Position numbers and translations under genes: made by a program
Shown here: in pieces, positions 47,303 to 55,719 of the stretch
How the letters are laid out: every line of letters starts with the position of its first letter
Numbering within the stretch: position 1 is the first letter of the stretch
From: a virus
DNA length: 62,534 nt
Direction: 5' to 3' (one strand)
IMG/VR virus record: IMGVR_UViG_3300042987_002787
Coordinates: 1 to 62,534 of that record
Notes under the pieces: model-generated
Seen by the model: the letters and a program-made list of their open reading frames with translations, nothing else
Told to the model about the DNA's origin: nothing
The model's database searches: none

Positions 47303-47729
47303 TCTCTGCGCGATAAGCGTCTAAGGTTTTCTTGAACTTGCCGGCATGGCTGCGTTCTGCTTTAGCCAGTGTATCAAACCAGTCAGCAATTTCGTCGAAG
47401 CCTTCATCTCTAGCATCACGAGCCATACCTGGATACATATCAGTATATTCGTGTGTTTCACCATGGATAGCACTTTCTAGAGCCTGTACGATATCACCAG
47501 CTGGCAAACCAGTTTCTGGATCGCCCGAACCACCGGCAATTAGATATTCCATGTGACCATGTGCATGACCTGTTTCACCTTCTGCGGTATGACGGAAGAT
47601 GTTGGCTACGTCAGTTGCACCAGCAATATCGGCCATGTTTGCGAAATACAAATAACGACGATTGGCTTTTGATTCACCTGCAAAAGCATCTTTCAAATGC
47701 TGTTCTGTTTTAGTTCCTGTAATTTTCAT
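47295..47729 (-). CDS. Rubrerythrin (diiron domain only)
   Basis: 144 aa from [20 protein letters not shown], behind AAGGAGATAAAA. The diiron ligands can be placed: E in [11 protein letters not shown], ExxH in [11 protein letters not shown] in [12 protein letters not shown], ExxH in [10 protein letters not shown]. The rubredoxin-like C-terminal domain is missing, as in many short bacterial forms. Rubrerythrins reduce H2O2. It starts the rbr-DUF3501-GDSL unit from a strong promoter. Confidence 0.92.
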   Translation of the reverse strand: MKITGTKTEQHLKDAFAGESKANRRYLYFANMADIAGATDVANIFRHTAEGETGHAHGHMEYLIAGGSGDPETGLPAGDIVQALESAIHGETHEYTDMYPGMARDARDEGFDEIADWFDTLAKAERSHAGKFKKTLDAYRAENA

Positions 47730-47767
47730 TTTTATCTCCTTATTGAAAAAGTGTTGCATTGCACTAT

Positions 47768-47797
47768 ATTATATATGACTAGTAGGCCTATTGTCAA
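47768..47797 (-). promoter_or_regulatory. Sigma70 promoter of the rubrerythrin unit
   Basis: TTGACA, 18-nt spacer, TATAAT. One of the best sigma70 matches in the window. Confidence 0.78.
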
Positions 47798-47869
47798 CTC
47801 GTTTTTAATAGATTTTTCATGAATATTTTTTTATTGTTCCAATAGAAAAAATCTAAGTCCGTGTTGTCC

Positions 47870-47877
47870 AATAAATA
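47870..47877 (+). promoter_or_regulatory. Late-type box before the polymerase gene
   Basis: AATAAATA on the plus strand, 33 nt before the ATG of the compact DnaE gene. Confidence 0.5.
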
Positions 47878-47910
47878 TTTGTGCTTAAGGCTTTCAATTA
47901 TGGATGAACA

Positions 47911-49584
47911 ATGAATCGATATGATGAACTTGAAATATTAATTAAAAAATTTACACGAGCGATACCAGATACCGAAGAATACAATAGCAGATTACAAGAA
48001 GAACTAGAAATTATCGCAAAGCTGGGTTTTGCCAAACATTTTCTTCGTGTTAGAGAAATACTAGATCTTACAAAAGACATTCCACATATTACTAGAGGAT
48101 CAGCAGGTTCAAGCCTGATATGCTACCTTATGGGCATCAGTGATGTAGATCCCATACAGGAACGCATACCATTATCACGGTTTATGAATCCAAAGCGTGA
48201 CGACCTACCAGATATTGATCTAGACTTTCCGCACTGGCAGCAGGAAACAGTGATGAATAGAATATTCAAAAGATGGCCAGGACAGAGTGCTCGTGTATCA
48301 AACTATGTAATGTATAAAGAAAAGTCAGCGGTACGCGAAGCAGCCAAACGCTATGGTGCCAAGGGCAGATTAAAACGCAATTTTAAATTGGCAGATGTGG
48401 TACCTGCTGAATATGTTGGTGAAGCAGAACGACTAGCAGACAAACTGTTAGGAAAGAAACGCTGTATAAGCAAACACTGTGGCGGCATACTGATCTTTGA
48501 TCGTGCGGTACCTAAGAGTTTAATTAACGGCGAGAATCAAATCTTGTTAGACAAATACGAGATAGAAGATCTAGAACATTTCAAGATTGATATCCTGGCT
48601 AATCGAGGATTAAGTCAGCTATGGGAGATTGATCAAAGAGATCTATTAGACTATCCTGAAACTGATGAGGCGACTGCTGCACTACTGAGCAGAGGTGATG
48701 TACTAGGTGTTACACAGGCAGAATCGCCTGCCATGAAACGACTATTTAGAGCTATACGCCCCCAAAGTCGCGCAGACTGTGTGTTAGGTACAGCACTTAT
48801 TCGACCTGTGGCCACACAAGGTCGTCGTAGAGCAAGTGCATTCCAAGATTGGACCAAAGACAATCTGAGCGAAACAATTGTATTTGAGGACGATGCTATT
48901 GAATTGATCGGAGAAATATTAGGCTGTGACCAATACGAAGCAGACATGTGGCGTAGGGCATTTGCTAAGAAGAACGAAGAGAAGATGTTCGAGTTCATGC
49001 AAAAGGTCGGGGATCATCCTCGTAGAGATGATGTGTTGTTGGCCTTACGTGAATTGAGTCACTTTGGCCTGTGTCGTGCCCATGCTATCAACTTAGGTAG
49101 ATTGATTTGGGCACTGGCTTACCAAAAAGCACACAATCCAGAACGGTTCTGGCGTGCAGCACTTAAACATTGCCAAGGTTCGTATGCTAGATGGGTGTAT
49201 TGGCAAGAAGCCAAATTGGCAGGAGCTGTTCCCGCTGTAGGTGAAGGCGGTGAAGTAGCAGACTTGTTACAGGAAGGTCGCTGGCGTAGTGGTAGATTTA
49301 TCCCGGTATGTCAAGAAATTCGTAAACCAGGCCAAGTGGAGTTTTGCGGATTAGTGGCTAACTATCGTGTGTTTAAATCGGGACCAAAAGAATATATTAC
49401 CTTTGCTACACTAGGCACAGGCAATGGCCGGTACCTTGATGTTGTTCTTCCGCATGCCACAAGTTTTCAGGAACAGCCTATCTTGTGGGGAACGGGCAAG
49501 TTGGGGTATAAAAATAATTCAGAATATGTTACAGTATATCGTAGTAAGAAGATGAAACTCTCTGATATTGCACACATAACATGA
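47911..49584 (+). CDS. Compact DnaE-type (family C) DNA polymerase
   Basis: 557 aa against about 1100 for DnaE. It starts just before the HITRGSAGSSLICYLMGISD motif, so the N-terminal PHP domain is absent. Catalytic Asp residues are kept: LPDIDLDFPHWQ (DxD) and EHFKIDILANRGLS (third Asp). Fingers-type segments follow (LGVTQAESPAMKRLFRAIRP) and AHAINLGRLIWALAYQKAHN. The C-terminus is an OB fold (VEFCGLVANYRVFKSGPKEY, then ITFATLGTG). No clamp-binding motif is obvious. It could be a repair or translesion polymerase; inference. Confidence 0.85.
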   Translation: MNRYDELEILIKKFTRAIPDTEEYNSRLQEELEIIAKLGFAKHFLRVREILDLTKDIPHITRGSAGSSLICYLMGISDVDPIQERIPLSRFMNPKRDDLPDIDLDFPHWQQETVMNRIFKRWPGQSARVSNYVMYKEKSAVREAAKRYGAKGRLKRNFKLADVVPAEYVGEAERLADKLLGKKRCISKHCGGILIFDRAVPKSLINGENQILLDKYEIEDLEHFKIDILANRGLSQLWEIDQRDLLDYPETDEATAALLSRGDVLGVTQAESPAMKRLFRAIRPQSRADCVLGTALIRPVATQGRRRASAFQDWTKDNLSETIVFEDDAIELIGEILGCDQYEADMWRRAFAKKNEEKMFEFMQKVGDHPRRDDVLLALRELSHFGLCRAHAINLGRLIWALAYQKAHNPERFWRAALKHCQGSYARWVYWQEAKLAGAVPAVGEGGEVADLLQEGRWRSGRFIPVCQEIRKPGQVEFCGLVANYRVFKSGPKEYITFATLGTGNGRYLDVVLPHATSFQEQPILWGTGKLGYKNNSEYVTVYRSKKMKLSDIAHIT

Positions 49585-49877
49585 AATCAAGAATACACCT
49601 TTACCCACACACAGGACCAGGTAGTCGCGGATATATTGTAGCTGAACGATCTGCACTAAGATCACTTGCCAGACATCTTGAAGATGCTGCTCGCGGTCTA
49701 GCCGGACTTGAAACTGTTAAATGTTATAGCTCCGATGGTCACGAATACGAACTAGTTATAGCATGTGATGTCTCAGAAGAAGAGTGGCAAAACTTACCAG
49801 GACCCAATGAAAAAAGTTCAGATCCCGGCAAGTTAGCCGTTGTTCAAACCTGGGACGAGTTTAGAAAAACAGACTAG
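49581..49877 (+). CDS. Hypothetical protein coupled to the polymerase
   Basis: 98 aa, MKSRIHLYPHTGPGSRGYIV ... ALRSLARHLEDAARGLAGLE. It overlaps the polymerase stop by 4 nt (ATGA), which suggests a linked function. A small alpha/beta fold with an acidic end. No known family. Confidence 0.68.
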   Translation: MKSRIHLYPHTGPGSRGYIVAERSALRSLARHLEDAARGLAGLETVKCYSSDGHEYELVIACDVSEEEWQNLPGPNEKSSDPGKLAVVQTWDEFRKTD

Positions 49878-50066
49878 TTATTTTTTCTTAAAGGAACTAC
49901 ACATCATTTCAAATTCTGCCTGTTTGGAATTAACTTGTCCATAACTGGCGTTTGGATTGCGCTCTCTATATGCGGCTTTTTCTCTTTCAATGCAAGCATC
50001 ATATTCATTGGAACATCCTGCCAGGCTCATCAAAACCAACAACACAATAACAAAAACTTGCAACAT
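49878..50066 (-). CDS. Small lipoprotein
   Basis: 62 aa. Signal peptide with lipobox LAGC (residues 15-18) and a charged mature part with two Cys (DACIERE, MMCSSF). It converges with the plus-strand pair without overlap. Function unknown. Confidence 0.65.
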   Translation of the reverse strand: MLQVFVIVLLVLMSLAGCSNEYDACIEREKAAYRERNPNASYGQVNSKQAEFEMMCSSFKKK

Positions 50067-50068
50067 TT

Positions 50069-50311
50069 TTAGCTCCTATATTCTCCAAAGTTCATTGGAA
50101 TAAATTCTGTACTGGGTTTAAATACTGGCTTGTTTACTTCGGGATCAAATTTAATATAGAATCCCGCCAGTTCCCCGTCTTTGATATTAACCTCTATATC
50201 GGTAACCTGTTTACCTGTTTCCTGCTCAACTGCGGCAATGATAATATTTTTTGCTACATCTGCGTCAATAGTGGCTGTCATAGATACATCAATCTTAAAG
50301 TTGTATGGCAT
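50069..50311 (-). CDS. Hypothetical protein, 80 aa
   Basis: MPYNFKIDVSMTATIDADVA ... a beta-alpha protein with IDADVAKNIIIAAVEQETGK and a C-terminal Pro/Phe-rich tail. It directly precedes the lipoprotein gene in the same direction. Function unknown. Confidence 0.6.
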   Translation of the reverse strand: MPYNFKIDVSMTATIDADVAKNIIIAAVEQETGKQVTDIEVNIKDGELAGFYIKFDPEVNKPVFKPSTEFIPMNFGEYRS

Positions 50312-50334
50312 ACTTGCTCCTTGTTTATAATTTA

Positions 50335-50973
50335 CTATCTACGCATTAAATTGTCAACAAAATCTAACAAATAACTGTGCTTTGGTGCTTGCCATCTCTT
50401 ACGCATCCAGGTATAATCTTGATACCAATGTTGTTCTGCTTCGGGGTGACAACCAATTAGTCCTATTCTATCTTGCATAATAGCCATTGGAGCACCATTG
50501 GGATAAGTTGCTATGGTATCAAATCCTGTGCCATAATATGTGCAGCCGTCGTAAAAATACATACTGGTTTTTGTGCTTTGCCAGTCTACTGCCATTTCCT
50601 TAGCGTGTGGCCTGCGAGTGCAAGAATGAGGATGTCTTATATACTGTTGCACTCTAACCCCATTCATCAAACCAAAGTAGTCTGTATCTGCCCAATACGC
50701 ACCCATACAAATACCTAGATAACGACCACCGGCTGCAACATAATTTCTAATAGCTTGTTGATGAATACGCATTAGATAGTCGTAACTATCGGCTTCACCT
50801 ACTCCGCCTGGCACAGCAATCAAATCTACATCAGTAAAAAAATCCTGTTCTAGTTCGTGTCGTGTGAAGATTTTGAAGTTGTAATACTGCCCTAATGCTC
50901 TTATGATGCCGTTAGCGGACTGCACAGAGCATTTTGGTTGATGAATAAACAGAGCAATAGTGGCTCGGCGCAT
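50335..50973 (-). CDS. BPL-N type glutamine-amidotransferase-like protein
   Basis: 212 aa. A Rossmann-like class I amidotransferase fold with LIAVPGGVGEADSY, nucleophile-elbow Cys in YLGICMGAYWAD, and the His/Glu pair in LIGCHPEAEQHWYQ. It resembles the biotin-protein-ligase N-terminal (BPL_N) family, whose substrate is unclear. No synthetase partner is seen. Confidence 0.8.
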   Translation of the reverse strand: MRRATIALFIHQPKCSVQSANGIIRALGQYYNFKIFTRHELEQDFFTDVDLIAVPGGVGEADSYDYLMRIHQQAIRNYVAAGGRYLGICMGAYWADTDYFGLMNGVRVQQYIRHPHSCTRRPHAKEMAVDWQSTKTSMYFYDGCTYYGTGFDTIATYPNGAPMAIMQDRIGLIGCHPEAEQHWYQDYTWMRKRWQAPKHSYLLDFVDNLMRR

Positions 50974-51003
50974 GATTGATATAAGTTTCCTTTGTATTTA
51001 GCG

Positions 51004-51026
51004 ATAAAAAAAAGCCCTTTCGGGCT
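51004..51026 (-). terminator. Rho-independent terminator
   Basis: AGCCC-GAAA-GGGCT then eight T on the minus strand, after the glycosyltransferase gene. Confidence 0.82.
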
Positions 51027-51070
51027 ATGCCGGTTACGAGTTCCGGCAGCACTCTATCGTTGTGCCCGAT

Positions 51071-51781
51071 TTAACTCCAATATTTGTTGTCTAATTTATT
51101 CCAATAACTAGGGTTATTACGATTGAGAAAATTTTGAATCAAAAACCATGCCATTCCAAAATAACCCATTTTTTTAAATCTACGACTGTCCTGACCAAAA
51201 TAATGCTCTATGATTTTAAATTTTTTAGGTGCGTACATGCGTGATAAAAAGAAATCTTCTGATGTTGAAAACCTTTCACTGAAACCACCATATTCTTCAA
51301 ATCGATCGCGTCTGGTCAGCATGAAAGCTCCTACCGCAAATGGAGCAAAATATTTCAGCATATGATTAACTTTGTTAAAAATCCAAAAACCAATTATGGC
51401 ACGAGAATCGCTGTCATAACATTTTATGTTCGCAGTTACTAAATCTAAATCGTTGTTTTCTAGTTCATCAACAGCATCACGAATAACATAAGGATCAAAA
51501 AATATCACATCAGCATCAATAAAAAGAATATACGGAGTTGTAGCCAGTTGTGCTCCTCTATTTCTAGCCACAGCCACTGGTCCGCCGTCGATGATTTCAA
51601 TGTTTAAAAAAGACTGGTTGTCTTTAATAATCTGTCTAGTATTGTCTGTAGAGCAGTCTGCTATTACGATTTTTGTGCCACTGAGTCGTTGTTTTCGTAA
51701 CGAATCCAGCAGATTTGTAATGTAATTTTCTTCATTACGCGACGGTACTACAATTGTAATTTTTTTGTCTAATGTATTCAT
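51071..51781 (-). CDS. Family 2 glycosyltransferase
   Basis: 236 aa. GT-A fold: ITIVVPSRNEENYITNLLDS at the start, ADCSTDNT, then the DxD-like metal motif in LFIDADVIFFDP. ED in RFSTSEDFFLSRM is the likely acceptor-side base. A C-terminal hydrophobic segment (MGYFGMAWFLIQNF) may bind the membrane. Possible role: altering host surface glycans. It is coupled to the small secreted protein gene. Confidence 0.87.
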   Translation of the reverse strand: MNTLDKKITIVVPSRNEENYITNLLDSLRKQRLSGTKIVIADCSTDNTRQIIKDNQSFLNIEIIDGGPVAVARNRGAQLATTPYILFIDADVIFFDPYVIRDAVDELENNDLDLVTANIKCYDSDSRAIIGFWIFNKVNHMLKYFAPFAVGAFMLTRRDRFEEYGGFSERFSTSEDFFLSRMYAPKKFKIIEHYFGQDSRRFKKMGYFGMAWFLIQNFLNRNNPSYWNKLDNKYWS

Positions 51782-51939
51782 TTTTTAACGCACCGTCCTT
51801 CTACTCGAAAATTATTAAATTTTAACCAATAATTCATACTTGATAAAGTTTGTTCGCAGGTTATTTGATCTACGAATTCTAGTGTAATTCTTCCTGGTAC
51901 GTCCCGAGGATCATTGATGTGTACCGCTATCAATATCAT
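51778..51939 (-). CDS. Small secreted two-Cys protein, family member
   Basis: 53 aa, MILIAVHINDPRDVPGRITL ... DQITCEQTLSSM ... VEGRCVKK. The start lies inside the end of the upstream phosphoesterase gene and the stop overlaps the glycosyltransferase ATG (AATGA). Same two-Cys plan as four other genes here. Confidence 0.58.
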   Translation of the reverse strand: MILIAVHINDPRDVPGRITLEFVDQITCEQTLSSMNYWLKFNNFRVEGRCVKK

Positions 51940-52699
51940 CAACCACATTATCTGTTGTCCTAGTCCATGAAACTATTTCCCACTTACCGTCATGATGTTC
52001 AACTAAGGCACTAAGTGATTCTACCCAGTCACCATCATTCATATATGTAATACCATCAATAGTTTTGATTTCTGCATGATGTATGTGTCCACATATCACA
52101 CCATCATAGCCTTTCTTTTTACAATACTGAGCTAGAGTTCGTTCAAACTCAAAAATAAAATCAACTGCTCGCTTTACCTTGTGCTTAAGGAAACGGCTAA
52201 GACTAAAATAGCCAAAACCCATTCTATGGAGGATCCAATTAACTCTATTATTAACTGATAAGATGAACTCATATGCTTTGTCTCCTAAAAAGTTTAACCA
52301 TGGTGCCAGTCTAGTAATACCGTCGAACATGTCTCCGTGTACCACAATATATCTTCGTCCATCTACCCCCACATGTTCAACATGATTGTGTAACTCTATC
52401 ATTCCAAAATTTAAATTATATTGTAAATAAGGTCTCAAAAATTCATCATGATTGCCTAACACATATACCACTCGGGTTTTTCTTTTAGCATGTCCCATGA
52501 TTCTACGCACAACATTGGTGTGACTTTGTCGCCAACGCCATTTGTTTTGCTTGATTTTCCATGCATCAATTATGTCACCTACCAGATAAAGAGTTTCACA
52601 GGTGTTATGTTTCAAAAAATTATTGAGTGCTTCGGCTTTACAATCTTTAGTTCCCAGGTGAACATCACTGATAAAAATACTACGATAAGTTTTGTTCAT
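51911..52699 (-). CDS. LpxH-like metallophosphoesterase
   Basis: 262 aa from MNKTYRSIFISDVHLGTKDC. Motifs: ISDVHLG (DxH), LVGDIIDAWK (GD), VLGNHDEFLR (GNHD), VHGDMFDG, CGHIHHAEI (GHxH). Together with the KHKVKRAVDFIFEFE helix this fits UDP-2,3-diacylglucosamine-hydrolase-type proteins acting in lipid A synthesis. It stands next to a glycosyltransferase, so envelope modification is plausible. A late-type box ends 5 nt before this ATG. Confidence 0.87.
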   Translation of the reverse strand: MNKTYRSIFISDVHLGTKDCKAEALNNFLKHNTCETLYLVGDIIDAWKIKQNKWRWRQSHTNVVRRIMGHAKRKTRVVYVLGNHDEFLRPYLQYNLNFGMIELHNHVEHVGVDGRRYIVVHGDMFDGITRLAPWLNFLGDKAYEFILSVNNRVNWILHRMGFGYFSLSRFLKHKVKRAVDFIFEFERTLAQYCKKKGYDGVICGHIHHAEIKTIDGITYMNDGDWVESLSALVEHHDGKWEIVSWTRTTDNVVDDIDSGTHQ

Positions 52700-52704
52700 A
52701 CAAA

Positions 52705-52712
52705 TATTTAAG
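52705..52712 (-). promoter_or_regulatory. Late-type box, leaderless spacing
   Basis: CTTAAATA, 5 nt (TTTGT), ATG of the LpxH-like gene. Confidence 0.45.
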
Positions 52713-52744
52713 GTTTCTAAGATTACATTTTTGTTACATTGCGC

Positions 52745-52772
52745 AAAAAAAGGCACCAAAGTGCCTAAAAAA
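52745..52772 (-). terminator. Terminator of the pstS-porin operon
   Basis: AGGCAC-TTTG-GTGCCT then T-run on the minus strand; A-run on the other side. Confidence 0.83.
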
Positions 52773-52791
52773 CATTTGATTTTTTTTGTTG

Positions 52792-54201
52792 TTAGAAACT
52801 TAATTGACTTCTAAACAGAATAGCACGATCGCCGTTCACACGACTGCCTGAACTACCAACAGGCGCATCGAACTTGGTATCAACATAGTTTACCATAAAT
52901 CTTAGATTGTCAGTACAGAACCAAGTGATACCGTATGTCATAGCAGTAGCACGATTTGTTTTGCCAGCCGCTACTACAATAGGACCGGCGTCAAACTCAC
53001 TCATACGTACACCCACTTGCCATGCACCACGACCACCTTTGTCGATAGGATTGTTTGGCTTTATCCAACCAAACGCACCATCTTTGTATGCGTGACTTTC
53101 ACCTGTCAAATTATAAACCGCTTGTACATAATAACCTTTGATTTCTTGATCATTACCTGTGGCAGGATCATATTTAAATTCAAACTGCTCACCTTGTAGT
53201 TTTAAAGCATTGTAAGCAAATGCGGCTTCAAGTCCTTGGCGTGTGCGTGATGTAGTTCCGGTGAGTGCCGGACCCACAAACCAATTTGATTGTGAACGGG
53301 CTTCAGTGCGACCACTTGCGGGTGTAACACCGCCTTTGATATCACCCATACTATATGCTGCACCTAAGTGTGCCACATACGCTTTACTGCCAGTGACTTC
53401 GGCAATGTTTGTTGTTACACGACCAATGTAGTCAAAACTGTCATTGGCAGCATCTTTGTTTGCTTTACCACGACTGATAGCCAGCGCATATGTCAATCCT
53501 GGTTTTGGCACACCATGTAACATGAAACCAGTCTCTTTTGCCGGGATTAATTCAGAATCATTTTGACCAATAAGACTGCGTTCCATAAAGTCTAGATTAT
53601 TTGAACTAGTCAATTGTTCTAGGCTGAATGGCATCTTAAACAAACCCAACTGAAACTGCATTTCTGGATTAGCAGCATAATTAACCCACATTTCATCTGC
53701 TGTGGTTGATGTAGAACTGAAACCATCACCTGCACCAAAGTTTGCTAACAATTGATACTTAAAGTCTTTGGCAAATTGACCACGAACACCAAATCTTGCA
53801 CGACGAACCTCTGCTAAGTTTTGATACGAATCTGTGGTTTGGCCGACACTGTAATCCGGTGAGTAGTGTCTATAGTCCATGTGAATTCGACCCGTAAACT
53901 GGGCAGTATTGTTCCCGTCTCGAGATTTGAGACCGATTCCGGATTCTGTGACTGATCCGTCGTTGATTCTGGCTTGTCGGTATTTGTTTGATTCGCTAAC
54001 ATCTTTGTCGATTCTTTGTTCTGCGAATTTTTTGTTTTCCGCTTTTTCTTCGTGTTCTTGCACTTTAACATCATATTCCTTTTGTGTCAAGATACCTTTA
54101 TCGCGTAAGATATTTAGAGTATCAATGTATTCATCTGCATAAGCAGGTATACTAAATGCCAAGGAAACAGCCAGTGCAATTTTTGTAAATGTTTTCATCA
54201 T
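52792..54201 (-). CDS. Phosphate-selective porin (OprP/OprO-like)
   Basis: 469 aa from MMKTFTKIALAVSLAFSIPA; the frame opens 5 codons earlier. Signal peptide (cut near AYA-DE), then a helical linker with a coiled coil, then beta strands typical of porin O/P (TAQFTGRIHMDYRHYSPDYS, VRRARFGVRGQF, FQLGLFKMPFSLEQLTSSN). It ends in Phe (LFRSQLSF), the signal for outer-membrane insertion. Role: phosphate or polyphosphate diffusion channel. It follows pstS. Confidence 0.9.
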   Translation of the reverse strand: MMKTFTKIALAVSLAFSIPAYADEYIDTLNILRDKGILTQKEYDVKVQEHEEKAENKKFAEQRIDKDVSESNKYRQARINDGSVTESGIGLKSRDGNNTAQFTGRIHMDYRHYSPDYSVGQTTDSYQNLAEVRRARFGVRGQFAKDFKYQLLANFGAGDGFSSTSTTADEMWVNYAANPEMQFQLGLFKMPFSLEQLTSSNNLDFMERSLIGQNDSELIPAKETGFMLHGVPKPGLTYALAISRGKANKDAANDSFDYIGRVTTNIAEVTGSKAYVAHLGAAYSMGDIKGGVTPASGRTEARSQSNWFVGPALTGTTSRTRQGLEAAFAYNALKLQGEQFEFKYDPATGNDQEIKGYYVQAVYNLTGESHAYKDGAFGWIKPNNPIDKGGRGAWQVGVRMSEFDAGPIVVAAGKTNRATAMTYGITWFCTDNLRFMVNYVDTKFDAPVGSSGSRVNGDRAILFRSQLSF

Positions 54202-54206
54202 AGTCC

Positions 54207-55232
54207 TTATTTCCAAATTGCGTTACCGTCTGGACCTTTGAAGTCCTTTTTCCAATTTTCCTGTACTAATTTGATTACATCAGCTGGCATGTGGACATAT
54301 TCTAGTTCTGTTGACATTTGACCACCATTTTTGTAGGCCCAATCAAAGAATTTTAGTACAGCACGACCTGTCAATGCATCAGCTTGTTGTTTGTGCATTA
54401 GAATGAAACTAGCACCCGTTGCTGGCCATGAATCTCGACCTGTTTGCCAAGTTAGTAACAAATACATACCTGGAGCATTTGCCCAATCAGCACCTGCTGC
54501 GGCTGCTTTAAATGTAGTGTCATCTGGTAGTACAAAATTACCATCGCGATTCTTTAACGCTGCATAAGGAATTTTGTTTTTCTTAGCATAGGCATATTCC
54601 ACATAGCCAAATGCACCCTTTAATCTTTGCACTTGTGCTGCTACACCTTCATTACCTTTGCCGCCTACGCCTACTGGCCACTTAACTGCTGTGCCCTCTC
54701 CTACAGTCTTTTGAAAGTCTGCGTTAGCTTTGCCTAAAAAGTTTGTCCATACAAAGGTTGTACCGGATCCATCTGCACGATGAACCACTGTGATATTCAT
54801 TGCAGGCAAGGTTACCCCTGGATTAAGTTCCGCGATAGCCTTGTCATTCCATTTAGTAATCTTACCTAGATGAATGTTGGCGATTACATCTGGAGTGAGT
54901 CTTAGTTTACCAGATTCAACACCATCAAGATTGAATACTGGTACTACACCACCAATAATTGCTGGGAACTGCACTAGACCTTCTTTGTCTAATTCTTCTT
55001 TCTTGAGTGGCATATCACTGGCACCAAAGTCAACCGTCTTTGCTTTAATTTGACGAATGCCGCCGCCTGAACCAATTGATTGATAATTTAGACCAATGCC
55101 AGTTTGTGCTTTGTAGGCCTCTGCCCACTTAGCGTAAATAGGAAATGGGAATGTTGCTCCTGCTCCTGTAAATTCTGCTGCTGTAGCAGACACCGCTAGT
55201 GTAGCAAATAGGATTGCTAAAAGTTTTTTCAT
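54207..55232 (-). CDS. pstS: Periplasmic phosphate-binding protein PstS
   Basis: 341 aa from MKKLLAILFATLAVSATAAE, with signal peptide. Phosphate-site blocks are present: FTGAGATFPFPIYAKW, SIGSGGGIRQI, FGASDMPL, and HRADGSGTTFVWTNFL. It delivers phosphate to the host PstCAB transporter, which the window lacks. A PHO-box-like element precedes it. Known as an auxiliary gene in marine phages. Confidence 0.95.
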   Translation of the reverse strand: MKKLLAILFATLAVSATAAEFTGAGATFPFPIYAKWAEAYKAQTGIGLNYQSIGSGGGIRQIKAKTVDFGASDMPLKKEELDKEGLVQFPAIIGGVVPVFNLDGVESGKLRLTPDVIANIHLGKITKWNDKAIAELNPGVTLPAMNITVVHRADGSGTTFVWTNFLGKANADFQKTVGEGTAVKWPVGVGGKGNEGVAAQVQRLKGAFGYVEYAYAKKNKIPYAALKNRDGNFVLPDDTTFKAAAAGADWANAPGMYLLLTWQTGRDSWPATGASFILMHKQQADALTGRAVLKFFDWAYKNGGQMSTELEYVHMPADVIKLVQENWKKDFKGPDGNAIWK

Positions 55233-55263
55233 ACTGTAATCTCCATTAAATGTGCATCGCACA

Positions 55264-55302
55264 ATAATATTTAAACACACTAAGATTACAATTCCGTTAC
55301 AA
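55264..55302 (-). promoter_or_regulatory. PHO box and -10 of pstS
   Basis: Two 11-bp direct repeats (TTGTAACGGAA, TTGTAATCTTA), 11 nt, then TATTAT. This matches the PhoB layout (tandem TGTMA-type repeats in place of the -35, about 10-11 nt before the -10). Host PhoB would turn the operon on at low phosphate. Confidence 0.68.
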
Positions 55303-55332
55303 AACACTGTTTCTATTAAAATATTTTGCCAT

Positions 55333-55359
55333 AAAAAAAGCCCGCCGAAGCGAGCTTTT
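55333..55359 (-). terminator. Rho-independent terminator
   Basis: AGCTCGC-TTCG-GCGGGCT then seven T on the minus strand. It isolates pstS from the upstream gene. Confidence 0.82.
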
Positions 55360-55375
55360 AATGCTACTTTTGGAC

Positions 55376-55645
55376 TCAGTCAACTAAACCCATTGCAATG
55401 GCTTTGTAACCAGCTGCTACGATCTTGCGGCTTGCTTTGCCATGCTTGTACTCGGTTACACGAACGCCGTTTCCTGCCTTGCGAGTGTTAGCGTAGATTG
55501 GGAAACCTGCGTAACGAATTTCGCTAACGGTAGCACGCGGATTCTTGATTGAGAATCGCTTTTGAATTTGACTAGCAGTTAGAGACTCTCCTTCAAGGAC
55601 GAGAGCACGGAACAACTTACCTTGTTTTGTTTTTAGATCAAACAT
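55376..55645 (-). CDS. Helix-turn-helix-like phage protein
   Basis: 89 aa, MFDLKTKQGKLFRALVLEGE ... LTASQIQKRFSIKNPRATVS then EIRYAGFPIYANT. A winged-helix DNA-binding pattern with a basic C-terminus. Similar proteins occur in T4-like marine phages, possibly as regulators. It is a single-gene unit between a sigma70 promoter and a terminator. Confidence 0.75.
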   Translation of the reverse strand: MFDLKTKQGKLFRALVLEGESLTASQIQKRFSIKNPRATVSEIRYAGFPIYANTRKAGNGVRVTEYKHGKASRKIVAAGYKAIAMGLVD

Positions 55646-55687
55646 TAATATCTCCTAATTAGATATGCTGTACGACAGCATCTAAGT

Positions 55688-55716
55688 ATTATAAGCGAGT
55701 GTTTTAGAAAAAGCAA
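55688..55716 (-). promoter_or_regulatory. Sigma70-like promoter
   Basis: TTGCTT, 17-nt spacer, TATAAT, before the helix-turn-helix gene. Confidence 0.65.
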
Positions 55717-55719
55717 CTA

